A DNA stretch of 5,327 bases from an uncultured cyanobacterium. Its GTDB lineage: Bacteria > Cyanobacteriota > Vampirovibrionia > Gastranaerophilales > Gastranaerophilaceae. The notes under the pieces are model-generated. The model ran no database searches, had not been told where the DNA came from, and saw nothing but the letters and a program-made list of their open reading frames with translations. The stretch covers positions 1-5,327 of the forward strand of contig CAMTNN010000115.1 of assembly GCA_947073895.1 (NCBI GenBank), written 5' to 3'. Position numbers and translations under genes: made by a program. Shown one piece after another: positions 1-5,327 of the stretch (position 1 is its first letter; each line of letters begins with the position of its first letter).

Positions 1-469
1 CGGAAAAGGCGCTGCCTTTGTAAGGTCAAAACTTAAAAACGTTGAAACCGGCAACGTTCTTGAAAAAACATTCAGAGCAGGCGAAAAAGTTGCAAAAGCT
101 ATGCTTAACCGTAAAGAAATGCAATACTTATACAAAGAAGGTAAAGAATTCGTTATGATGGATATGGAATCATACGAACAATTACAATTAACAGAAGATC
201 AAGTTGGCGACGGCGTAAAATACCTTAAAGAAAATATGGTTGTTCAGGTATTAATGCACGACGTTAAAATCATCGGTGTTGATATTCCTGCTCATGTTGA
301 GTTAGAAGTTGTTGACACTCCACCTGCTGAAAAAGGAAACACTGCTCAAGGCGGTACTAAACCAGCTACATTAGAAACAGGCGCTGTTGTTCAAGTTCCT
401 TTCTTCGTAGCAAACGGTGATGTAATCAGAGTTGATACCCGTTCTAACGAATACTTAGATCGTGTATAA
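1..469 (+). CDS. efp: Elongation factor P, 5'-truncated by the window edge
   Basis: EF-P binds the ribosome between the P and E sites and speeds peptide bond formation at consecutive prolines. The reading frame starts at base 2, and the 155 visible codons run to TAA at 467-469. The first residues, GKGAAFVRSKL, match the loop of domain I that carries the modified lysine (Lys34 in E. coli, Lys32 in B. subtilis). That lysine is thus codon 5-7, and about 32 N-terminal residues are missing. The rest covers domain II (KTFRAGEKV, MQYLYKEGKEFVMMD, SYEQL) and the C-terminal OB domain (GGTKPATLETGAVVQVPFFV, then VDTRSNEYLDRV). The full length would be about 187 residues, normal for the family. The loop reads KGNT where E. 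coli has KGDT, a mild variation. The enzyme that modifies the lysine cannot be inferred from this window. The stop codon overlaps the accB ribosome binding site, suggesting co-transcription and perhaps coupled translation. Confidence 0.97.
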   Translation, partial: GKGAAFVRSKLKNVETGNVLEKTFRAGEKVAKAMLNRKEMQYLYKEGKEFVMMDMESYEQLQLTEDQVGDGVKYLKENMVVQVLMHDVKIIGVDIPAHVELEVVDTPPAEKGNTAQGGTKPATLETGAVVQVPFFVANGDVIRVDTRSNEYLDRV

Positions 470-473
470 GGAG
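468..473 (+). promoter_or_regulatory. accB ribosome binding site overlapping the efp stop
   Basis: AAGGAG lies six bases before the ATG at 480. Its first two bases are the last two of the efp TAA. This placement decides the accB start: an upstream in-frame GTG at 462 would put this site inside the coding sequence and add six residues overlapping efp. Confidence 0.85.
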
Positions 474-479
474 AATAAA

Positions 480-935
480 ATGAAATTCGATACAGATTAT
501 ATAGAAAAATTATCAAAAATCATTGCTGATAACGGCTTAACAGAGATTTCTCTTGAAGACGGCGAACAAGCAATTACAATCAGAAAAGATTTACCGGAAG
601 TTATCGCAGCAACTCCTGTTGCTGCAGCTGCGCCTCAAGCAGTAACTTCTGCACCGGCTCAAACTGTTTCTGCTCCGGCAGCGACAGTTGAAGCTCCAAA
701 AGGTAAAGCAATTACTTCACCTATGGTTGGTACATTCTATTCTGCTCCAAGTCCTGATGCTGAACCTTTTGTTGAAGTTGGCAAAACAATTTCTGAAGGT
801 GATGTTGTTTGTATTATTGAAGCAATGAAATTAATGAATGAAATCAAATCTGAGCACAGCGGAAAAGTTACTCAGATTTGTGTTAAGAATGGCGACCCGA
901 TTGAATTCGGTCAAGTATTGATGTACGTTGAATAG
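480..935 (+). CDS. accB: Biotin carboxyl carrier protein of acetyl-CoA carboxylase
   Basis: This protein carries the biotin that AccC carboxylates and that the AccA/AccD carboxyltransferase then uses to make malonyl-CoA, in the cytoplasm. It has 151 residues, typical for bacterial AccB. Residues 1-40 form the usual small N-terminal domain (…[15 protein letters not shown]). Residues 42-74 are a flexible Ala/Pro/Val/Thr linker. Residues 77-151 are the biotinyl domain, beginning SPMVGTFY, with the biotinylation motif EAMKLMN. Lys117 (codon 828-830) is the residue biotin protein ligase would modify. The domain also contains the PFVEVG 'thumb' region typical of acetyl-CoA carboxylase carriers, which argues against a pyruvate or propionyl-CoA carboxylase carrier. 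The start at 480 was chosen for its ribosome binding site. The gene lies ten bases after efp and 56 bases before accC, with a hairpin between. Confidence 0.97.
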   Translation: MKFDTDYIEKLSKIIADNGLTEISLEDGEQAITIRKDLPEVIAATPVAAAAPQAVTSAPAQTVSAPAATVEAPKGKAITSPMVGTFYSAPSPDAEPFVEVGKTISEGDVVCIIEAMKLMNEIKSEHSGKVTQICVKNGDPIEFGQVLMYVE

Positions 936-942
936 TTATATT

Positions 943-978
943 AAACAGCCTAAAGCAATATACTTTGGGCTGTTTTTT
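943..978 (+). terminator. Intrinsic-terminator-like hairpin between accB and accC
   Basis: The arms 943-955 (AAACAGCCTAAAG) and 963-975 (CTTTGGGCTGTTT) pair over 13 positions with a single T-G wobble (951/967), around a seven-base loop (CAATATA). The T-run is 973-978, its first three bases also forming the base of the stem. This is the classic form of a rho-independent terminator. The accC ribosome binding site starts at the very next base (979) and its ATG is at 992, so no promoter fits downstream. accC must be expressed by read-through, by a promoter inside accB, or after processing of the transcript. A partial terminator or an RNA-processing/stability hairpin are both possible. Confidence 0.8.
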
Positions 979-991
979 AAGGGATAGAAAT

Positions 992-2350
992 ATGTTTAAA
1001 AAGGTTTTAATAGCAAATAGAGGCGAAATAGCTGTAAGAGTAATAAGAGCATGTCGTGAATTGGGAATTCCTACAGTTGCAGTGTATTCTCAAGCTGACG
1101 CAAATTCTTTACACGTAAGACTTGCAACCGATGCATACTGTATCGGCCCTGCACCAAGTTCAGAAAGCTATTTGAGCATTCCTGCTATTATTTCTACTGC
1201 ATTAATGACAGGTTGTGACGCTATTCACCCTGGTTATGGATTTATGTCTGAAAGAGCAGATTTTGTTGATATTTGTACAGAACACGGTATCAAATTTATT
1301 GGCCCTACAGCTGAATCAATGCGTAAAATGGGTGACAAAGCAACTGCTCGTAAAACGATGATTGAACATGATGTTCCTGTAACTCCGGGAATGGGCATTG
1401 TTAATTCACTTGCTGAGTTGAAAGAATTTACGAAGAAAGTCGGATATCCGATTATATTAAAAGCTACAGCTGGTGGCGGCGGAAAGGGCATGAGAGTTGT
1501 AAGAAGCGATGATGAACTTGAATCAAATTTAACTCTCTGTCAACAAGAAGCAGAAAAATTCTTTGGCAATCCTGATGTTTATGCAGAAAAGTTCCTTGAA
1601 AACCCTCGCCATATTGAGGTTCAAATTTTAGGCGACTCTTTCGGTAATGTTGTTCACTTAGGAGAAAGAGATTGTTCAATCCAAAGAAGACATCAAAAAT
1701 TATTAGAAGAAGCACCTTCTCCTGCAATCGACGAAAAAACACGTCAAGAAATGGGTGCTGCAGCAGTTAGAGCTGCAAAAGCTATTAATTATGAAGGCGC
1801 AGGTACTTGTGAATTCTTACTTGATCACGACGGTAAATGGTACTTTATGGAAATGAACACACGTGTTCAGGTTGAGCACTGTGTAACTGAAATGATTTCT
1901 CAAGTTGATATAGTAAGAGAACAAATTCTTGTAGCTTCAGGTGAAAAATTAGGTTATACACAAGATGATATTAAATTGCGCGGACATGCAATTGAATGTC
2001 GTATTAATGCAGAAGATGCAGAAAACGGATTTATGCCTTGCCCGGGTAAAATCGACGGATACCTTGCTCCAGGCGGATTTGGAATAAGAGTTGATTCTCA
2101 CGTTTATGCAGGTTATTCAATTCCTCCGTATTATGATTCAATGATTGGTAAATTGATTTGCTGGGGCGAAAACAGAAAACAAGCAAGACGCAGAATGTAT
2201 CAAGCTTTGAAAGAATATGTTGTAAGCGGTATTAAAACAACAATACCTTTCCATCAGCAAATTGTTGAAGATGAAGTATTCAAAAGCGGTAAGTTTAATA
2301 CTGGATTCATTGAAGACTACTACAAAAGAATGGGTAAAGAATTCAAATAA
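992..2350 (+). CDS. accC: Acetyl-CoA carboxylase, biotin carboxylase subunit
   Basis: AccC uses ATP and bicarbonate to carboxylate the biotin on AccB. It has 452 residues, against 449 in E. coli. The N-terminal Rossmann-like domain opens [19 protein letters not shown], and [13 protein letters not shown] is at 79-91. The ATP-grasp domain has Lys116, Lys157, the glycine loop TAGGGGKGM (159-167), Glu199-Lys200 and [16 protein letters not shown] (225-240) including Lys236. Metal and active-site residues Glu274, Glu287, Asn289, Arg291 and Arg337 match the E. coli set (E276, E288, N290, R292, R338). The C-terminal domain has [12 protein letters not shown] and [12 protein letters not shown]. The ATG at 992 is preceded by AAGGGA at 979-984; a TTG at 965 would lie in the hairpin and is rejected. 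One oddity is Cys297 where the usual loop is VEHPVTE. No biotinyl or carboxyltransferase domain is fused, so this is the free subunit, not pyruvate carboxylase. Confidence 0.97.
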   Translation: MFKKVLIANRGEIAVRVIRACRELGIPTVAVYSQADANSLHVRLATDAYCIGPAPSSESYLSIPAIISTALMTGCDAIHPGYGFMSERADFVDICTEHGIKFIGPTAESMRKMGDKATARKTMIEHDVPVTPGMGIVNSLAELKEFTKKVGYPIILKATAGGGGKGMRVVRSDDELESNLTLCQQEAEKFFGNPDVYAEKFLENPRHIEVQILGDSFGNVVHLGERDCSIQRRHQKLLEEAPSPAIDEKTRQEMGAAAVRAAKAINYEGAGTCEFLLDHDGKWYFMEMNTRVQVEHCVTEMISQVDIVREQILVASGEKLGYTQDDIKLRGHAIECRINAEDAENGFMPCPGKIDGYLAPGGFGIRVDSHVYAGYSIPPYYDSMIGKLICWGENRKQARRRMYQALKEYVVSGIKTTIPFHQQIVEDEVFKSGKFNTGFIEDYYKRMGKEFK

Positions 2351-2364
2351 AGGAGCTTCTTCCT

Positions 2365-2784
2365 ATGAAAAAATTATTAATCGGGCTATTATTAATCGCT
2401 CCTATTTCAGCATTTGCTGATGATTTTGGTGCCAGTATACCTGAATGGAAAGATTTTTGTCCGACAGCTTTCGTTGATGTAAAAGAACCAAAAGGAATTG
2501 TCGGGAAACTCAATGTTACTGCTGCTTATTGGTATCAACGCAGAGTAGATTTTGAAAACGGACTGGAAGAGTGTCAAGAATTCTTAAACAATGATGAGCG
2601 TTTTACTTGTTATGAAAATTTAAAGCTTAAACAATTTAAAGAAAATACTGACTATAACGCAAGAATAGAAGCGCAACAACAAGCTGCCTCTATTCAAGAA
2701 ATGAGCAGTATGCAAGATACAATGCTTCCAATAAATCACTACTTACAGAATATCGGACGTTTTCAGGCAAACGAATTCAGATAG
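2365..2784 (+). CDS. Small exported protein of unknown function
   Basis: I do not recognise this 139-residue protein. Its N-terminus is a clear Sec signal peptide: MKK, a hydrophobic core LLIGLLLIAPIS, then AFA followed by DD, giving a signal peptidase I cut after residue 18. The site has no lipobox cysteine. The mature protein would be about 121 residues, hydrophilic, probably helical, and located outside the cytoplasmic membrane. It contains three cysteines (32, 70, 82), of which 70 and 82 could pair, and a Gln/Met-rich stretch near residues 104-120 (QQQAASIQEMSSMQDTM). The ribosome binding site AGGAG (2351-2355) sits nine bases before the ATG and directly after the accC stop, only 14 bases separating the genes. 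It is probably transcribed with accC, although no functional link to fatty acid synthesis is apparent. The gene call is solid; the function is unknown. Confidence 0.85.
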   Translation: MKKLLIGLLLIAPISAFADDFGASIPEWKDFCPTAFVDVKEPKGIVGKLNVTAAYWYQRRVDFENGLEECQEFLNNDERFTCYENLKLKQFKENTDYNARIEAQQQAASIQEMSSMQDTMLPINHYLQNIGRFQANEFR

Positions 2785-2844
2785 TTTTTTAACTTTTGTG
2801 CTCCTTTTGGTGAGACTAGAAATAGGGACGAGCGGGTTGAATAT
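2785..2844. other. Short gap between converging genes; no clear terminator
   Basis: These 60 bases separate the stops of the exported-protein gene and the metalloprotease-like gene. A run of six T residues (2785-2790) follows the first stop, but I find no good hairpin before it. Further right is a locally GC-richer stretch, GGGACGAGCGGG (2825-2836), with no pairing partner in the gap. No reading frame or known RNA motif was recognised. Confidence 0.5.
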
Positions 2845-4305
2845 TTATGGAAGCGTTGGCCCATTGAATTTTTCGTAGAGCTTTTTAACATCCTCAGGAA
2901 TTTGTTTACCTTTGATCATTGTTTTATACACTTCCGCAATAAACTCACCAATACCCGATTGAGCGTATGCCGAGATTTTACCTGCACTTTGTTGTGCTTC
3001 CTGATTTGTTAAAAATTCATATAAATCAGGATAACATTTCTTGAAATCTTCGGGTTTCTCATTAAACATTTTCCTTAGTTCTTTATTGGAAGTAATTGAG
3101 CCCCAATGATTTCCGATTTCATCTAAACCAATATATTTGTCTGTTTTTTTTCTGCTTTTATCTTTGTGAGCCTCCTCTAATGACTCATCCCAAATTCTTT
3201 TTATATTTGAAAACTTATATTTCGCCAAATCAAGTTCTTTCAAATTCTTTGCAAAATCCTGAAGATGTCCCATTTCATGATAAATTGTACCGCCTGCTTC
3301 CTCCAAATCAAAGGTAATGGTATAGGTTTTACCTTCACTGTGCATTTTACGCAAAATATCTTCCACATAGTCAGCTTGTTGCTTAGTTGTTTTCTTTGCC
3401 AAATCAGTATAATCCGGTCGAATATTATTGCTTTCTAAAAAATCTTTAGATTGCGGGTTTGCTTCAAGTTCTTTCAAAAAACTTATCGGAGCTCTTTTAT
3501 AAACTGTAGTTTTTTTGAGAATTGTCTCTCTAAAGGTTTCAAACAAGATTCTCTTTTCGGGAATAGTCATAGTACTCGGAGACGTATAATATTTAACAAT
3601 CAACTGCATAGCCTCAACAGATGGCATGCATCCTATATAATTATGTTCGGTAGGGAAATGCAGCGTACCGTCGGCACGCATATAAAATTGTCTTGTTCCG
3701 TCTCTATAAAATAATGCTTTGTGTAAATGTGAATCTAAACAAGGATGTTCAAAATAATGACCGTTAAGCGTAAGTTCTCCGAATTGATTAGATTTAATAT
3801 TATTATTTACATGCGCAAACCACTTTTCTTGAGGTGCATTTGCATACCTTAAAGCAGTAGGCATAAATAACTGACCTTTATTTGCGTTACTTACTTTAAC
3901 AAGTTCTCTGTTAGCTTCATTAATTGCATCTAATGTAAAATTAGAATCAACATCTTTGATTTTGAGCACCTCTTTAGCATATTTAATCCCCTCTTCCACT
4001 GTTGAAGCCTCTTGATATGTAAGATTTTCACCAAGATTGCTTATAATAAGTTTTTCTTTATAAAGTTTAGCAATTTGATTCCGTTTATGCGCAACTATTG
4101 CTAACCCGGTGGCAGCCAAAGTAGCAGCAGTTCCAAGGACTCCGATTGTCCACTTTGCTCCTTTAGAAAGTTTACCCTTTTTCTTAGCTTCAACCGTATC
4201 AGCCTGAGGCGTTCTTTCCAACACCGGATTGGACTGCAAATGAGTTGCAGATGATGGATTTAGTGTATTTTTAACAGGAGTTTTATTTGAAATTCCACTA
4301 ACCAC
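2845..4305 (-). CDS. Membrane-anchored zinc metalloprotease-like protein (ATLF-like)
   Basis: This 486-residue protein is a probable zinc peptidase; its substrate is unknown. Residues 1-40 are polar and look disordered. Residues 41-51 are lysine-rich, followed by one probable membrane helix at 52-72 (IGVLGTAATLAATGLAIVA) and a basic stretch, HKRNQ. There is no cleavable signal peptide. Residues 85-330 match nothing I know. Residues 343-347 are HEMGH, the HExxH zinc motif, in a helix (GGTIYHEMGHLQDFA). Near the C-terminus, SAYAQSGIGEFIAEVY places Tyr447 seven residues before Glu454. This is the same spacing as Tyr728/Glu735 in anthrax lethal factor and Tyr178/Glu185 in PPEP-1, where they are proton donor and third zinc ligand. 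The gap between HExxH and that Glu is much longer here. The start is GTG, with AAAGG (4316-4320) ten bases upstream and an in-frame stop just above. It is transcribed alone, convergent with accC's operon and divergent from the next gene. Confidence 0.8.
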   Translation of the reverse strand: MVSGISNKTPVKNTLNPSSATHLQSNPVLERTPQADTVEAKKKGKLSKGAKWTIGVLGTAATLAATGLAIVAHKRNQIAKLYKEKLIISNLGENLTYQEASTVEEGIKYAKEVLKIKDVDSNFTLDAINEANRELVKVSNANKGQLFMPTALRYANAPQEKWFAHVNNNIKSNQFGELTLNGHYFEHPCLDSHLHKALFYRDGTRQFYMRADGTLHFPTEHNYIGCMPSVEAMQLIVKYYTSPSTMTIPEKRILFETFRETILKKTTVYKRAPISFLKELEANPQSKDFLESNNIRPDYTDLAKKTTKQQADYVEDILRKMHSEGKTYTITFDLEEAGGTIYHEMGHLQDFAKNLKELDLAKYKFSNIKRIWDESLEEAHKDKSRKKTDKYIGLDEIGNHWGSITSNKELRKMFNEKPEDFKKCYPDLYEFLTNQEAQQSAGKISAYAQSGIGEFIAEVYKTMIKGKQIPEDVKKLYEKFNGPTLP

Positions 4306-4354
4306 AATAAACTAACCTTTCTATATTCTATTAAAACCTGCTCAAGCTTAAAAA

Positions 4355-4383
4355 TTGATACTTAAAAAACTTTTTGTTACAAT
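4355..4383 (+). promoter_or_regulatory. Sigma-70-type promoter for the 190-residue gene and ade
   Basis: TTGATA (4355-4360) and TACAAT (4378-4383) are separated by 17 bases. The -10 is preceded by TG and one base (4375-4377), an extended -10 arrangement. Transcription would start near 4390, about 20 bases before the ATG at 4411. The -35 is flanked by two copies of CTTAAAAA (4347-4354 and 4361-4368). A short inverted repeat overlaps the -10. It lies in the only sizeable gap upstream of the gene pair, which supports the call. Confidence 0.75.
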
Positions 4384-4390
4384 AGTGTAA
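4377..4390. repeat. Short inverted repeat over the -10 region (possible operator)
   Basis: TTACA-ATAG-TGTAA is a perfect five-base inverted repeat with a four-base spacer. It covers the -10 element and the expected transcription start, where a bound repressor would block initiation. It is short and AT-rich, so chance is a real possibility; no regulator is encoded nearby. Confidence 0.35.
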
Positions 4391-4410
4391 ATAAACAGAA
4401 AGGATATTTT

Positions 4411-4983
4411 ATGACGCAAGTTAAAGAAGGATTACAATTCGACCCCGGATTTGCTCCATATATATTGGCTTTCAGGGGAATGGTTGAATATCTTTATGCA
4501 GATATTAATAGGTTTAAAAACTTATCTCAAAAAAGATTGAAATTTAGACAATATTATAAAAAGATTTTATTGGGTTTTGATAATAACATGGGATTTTACG
4601 CCGGTTGTCTTCTTTGGGCAGCTTACATTAAGACTCAGCCTGAACAGGAAATTTTGGGAAATCATTGTTTAGGTCAAACTTATAATGCAGAAGAAAATAT
4701 TTCCGAAACTCAGTTTATGCTTGCATTTACAAACCAATTTTCTAAAGATATAAAATATTACCTTGGTGAAAATTTTACGTTTGAAGAAAAAACTATTAAT
4801 TTGATTAAACTTTACGAAGAGTTTTTGACGATTAATAAAGGATTTGTTGAATCAAAAAATAACACGGATATTTTGTTACCGGAAGGTTTAAAAACAAAAA
4901 ATCCTGAAAATTACAAAGAAATTATAGATAAAGTTTTAGAAACAGGAAAATTAGAAGAACTTATTCAATACTTAGAGGTATAA
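4411..4983 (+). CDS. Uncharacterised cytoplasmic protein, 190 residues
   Basis: I do not recognise this family. The protein is rich in Lys, Glu, Tyr and Phe and looks almost wholly helical. A helix around residues 14-35 (FAPYILAFRGMVEYLYADI) is followed by a basic segment at 36-52. An apolar stretch at 60-73 (GFYAGCLLWAAYI) is too short for a confident membrane helix. A charged C-terminal half ends in two predicted helices (NYKEIIDKVLE, KLEELIQYLE). There is no signal peptide and no catalytic motif; the two cysteines (66, 86) are not in a metal-binding pattern. The ATG at 4411 has AAAGGA (4399-4404) six bases upstream and a good promoter just before that. The adenine deaminase start is one base after its stop, and that gene's ribosome binding site lies within this one, so the two are co-transcribed and probably coupled in translation. 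A role linked to purine salvage is conceivable but unproven. Confidence 0.8.
   Translation: MTQVKEGLQFDPGFAPYILAFRGMVEYLYADINRFKNLSQKRLKFRQYYKKILLGFDNNMGFYAGCLLWAAYIKTQPEQEILGNHCLGQTYNAEENISETQFMLAFTNQFSKDIKYYLGENFTFEEKTINLIKLYEEFLTINKGFVESKNNTDILLPEGLKTKNPENYKEIIDKVLETGKLEELIQYLEV
4974..4978 (+). promoter_or_regulatory. ade ribosome binding site inside the upstream gene
   Basis: AGAGG lies in the last codons of the 190-residue gene, six bases before the ade ATG at 4985. With one base between stop and start, ribosomes finishing the first gene could restart on the second. Confidence 0.65.
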
Positions 4984-4984
4984 A

Positions 4985-5327
4985 ATGACAAGAGAAAGAA
5001 TCATCAATGTCGCAAGAGGCTTAGAAAAAGCTGATTTGGTTATAAAAAATGCTAATATCGTTAATGTTTTATCGGAAGAAATTCATAAAGCTGATATTGC
5101 AATAGCAGATGGTGTTATTGCAGGAATAAGCGATAATTATTCGGGCGAAAAAGAGATTGATGTTAACGGAGCTTATGTTACTCCTTCTTTTATTGACGGG
5201 CACGTGCATCTGGAAAGTTCAATGATGCTTCCGTCTGAGTTTGCAAAAGCAGTGCTTCCTGCGGGCACTACAACTGTAATTATCGACCCGCATGAAATCT
5301 CAAATGTATTCGGGCTTCATGGTATAA
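4985..5327 (+). CDS. ade: Adenine deaminase, 3'-truncated by the window edge
   Basis: Adenine deaminase converts adenine and water to hypoxanthine and ammonia in purine salvage. It is a cytoplasmic metal enzyme of the amidohydrolase superfamily. The 114 visible residues are the N-terminal fifth of a family usually about 550-600 residues long (B. subtilis AdeC type). They include the small beta domain (ADLVIKNANIVNVLSEEIHKAD, ADGVIAGI), then the start of the TIM barrel with PSFIDGHVHLESSMMLPSEFA. His73 and His75 form the HxH metal motif, and GHVHLESS is characteristic of adenine deaminase rather than dihydroorotase or urease. PAGTTTVIIDPHEISNVFG (92-110), with DPHE, is also a family signature. 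The start at 4985 is supported by its ribosome binding site and by alignment of the N-terminus. The gene follows the 190-residue gene after a single base, in an apparent operon. Confidence 0.95.
   Translation, partial: MTRERIINVARGLEKADLVIKNANIVNVLSEEIHKADIAIADGVIAGISDNYSGEKEIDVNGAYVTPSFIDGHVHLESSMMLPSEFAKAVLPAGTTTVIIDPHEISNVFGLHGI

Noticed and set aside
462..479. Upstream GTG start for accB, adding six residues
   Set aside because: It would overlap the end of efp and place the AAGGAG ribosome binding site inside the gene; ATG at 480 has ideal spacing.
965..991. TTG start extending AccC by nine residues
   Set aside because: The added codons lie in the hairpin and T-run; AccC proteins begin at the conserved [12 protein letters not shown], which the ATG at 992 gives.
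1234..1742. Two reverse-strand open frames of 85 and 92 codons inside accC
   Set aside because: They are antisense shadows of a strongly conserved gene, with no ribosome binding site or recognisable protein.
2758..2790. Possible terminator at the end of the exported-protein gene (CGTTT-TCAGGC-AAACG, then a T-run)
   Set aside because: The stem is only five pairs and lies 11 bases before the T-run, too weak and too far for a standard terminator.
3096..3714. Forward-strand open frames of 73 and 87 codons inside the metalloprotease gene
   Set aside because: They are antisense to a frame with a coherent domain layout; their products are Phe/Ser-rich low-quality sequence without family features.
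4321..4390. Reverse-strand promoter for the metalloprotease gene (candidates TTGTAA-N16-TATCAA, or TATAGA as a -10)
   Set aside because: The region is so AT-rich that several poor matches exist and none has both a good -35 and a good -10 at proper spacing; a promoter is expected here but I cannot place it.

Overview
The window is AT-rich and gene-dense. It suggests a low-GC bacterium, with best guess a non-photosynthetic relative of the Cyanobacteria (Vampirovibrionia/Melainabacteria, for example a gut Gastranaerophilales). This rests on remembered family sequences, not a search: the EF-P reads like a cyanobacterial EF-P (…EFVMMDMESYE…, …VKYLKENM…), efp sits directly before accB as in many cyanobacteria, and AccC carries phrases I associate with cyanobacterial AccC ([20 protein letters not shown]). 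A low-GC Firmicute is the main alternative.

Bases 1-2784 (+ strand) hold a housekeeping run: the 3' part of efp (elongation factor P), accB (biotin carboxyl carrier protein), accC (biotin carboxylase) and a small gene for a protein with a signal peptide. efp and accB are tightly spaced, with the efp stop codon lying inside the accB ribosome binding site. A strong hairpin followed by six T residues fills the accB-accC gap and ends right at the accC ribosome binding site, so it could lower accC expression relative to accB. AccB carries biotin and AccC carboxylates it; together they form the first half of acetyl-CoA carboxylase, which starts fatty acid synthesis.

Bases 2785-2844 are a short gap between converging genes with no clear terminator. 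Bases 2845-4305 (- strand) encode a 486-residue, GTG-started protein with a basic, disordered-looking N-terminus, one probable membrane helix and a C-terminal zinc metalloprotease signature. HEMGH is followed by a Tyr-x6-Glu segment spaced as in the anthrax lethal factor/Pro-Pro endopeptidase group. This is the least ordinary gene in the window.

Bases 4306-4410 are a divergent intergenic region with a well-formed sigma-70-type promoter reading right. It drives a 190-residue protein of unknown function (4411-4983), followed one base later by the start of adenine deaminase (ade, from 4985, cut by the window end), which salvages adenine as hypoxanthine. I see no CRISPR array, tRNA, rRNA, insertion sequence or clear sign of recent transfer.
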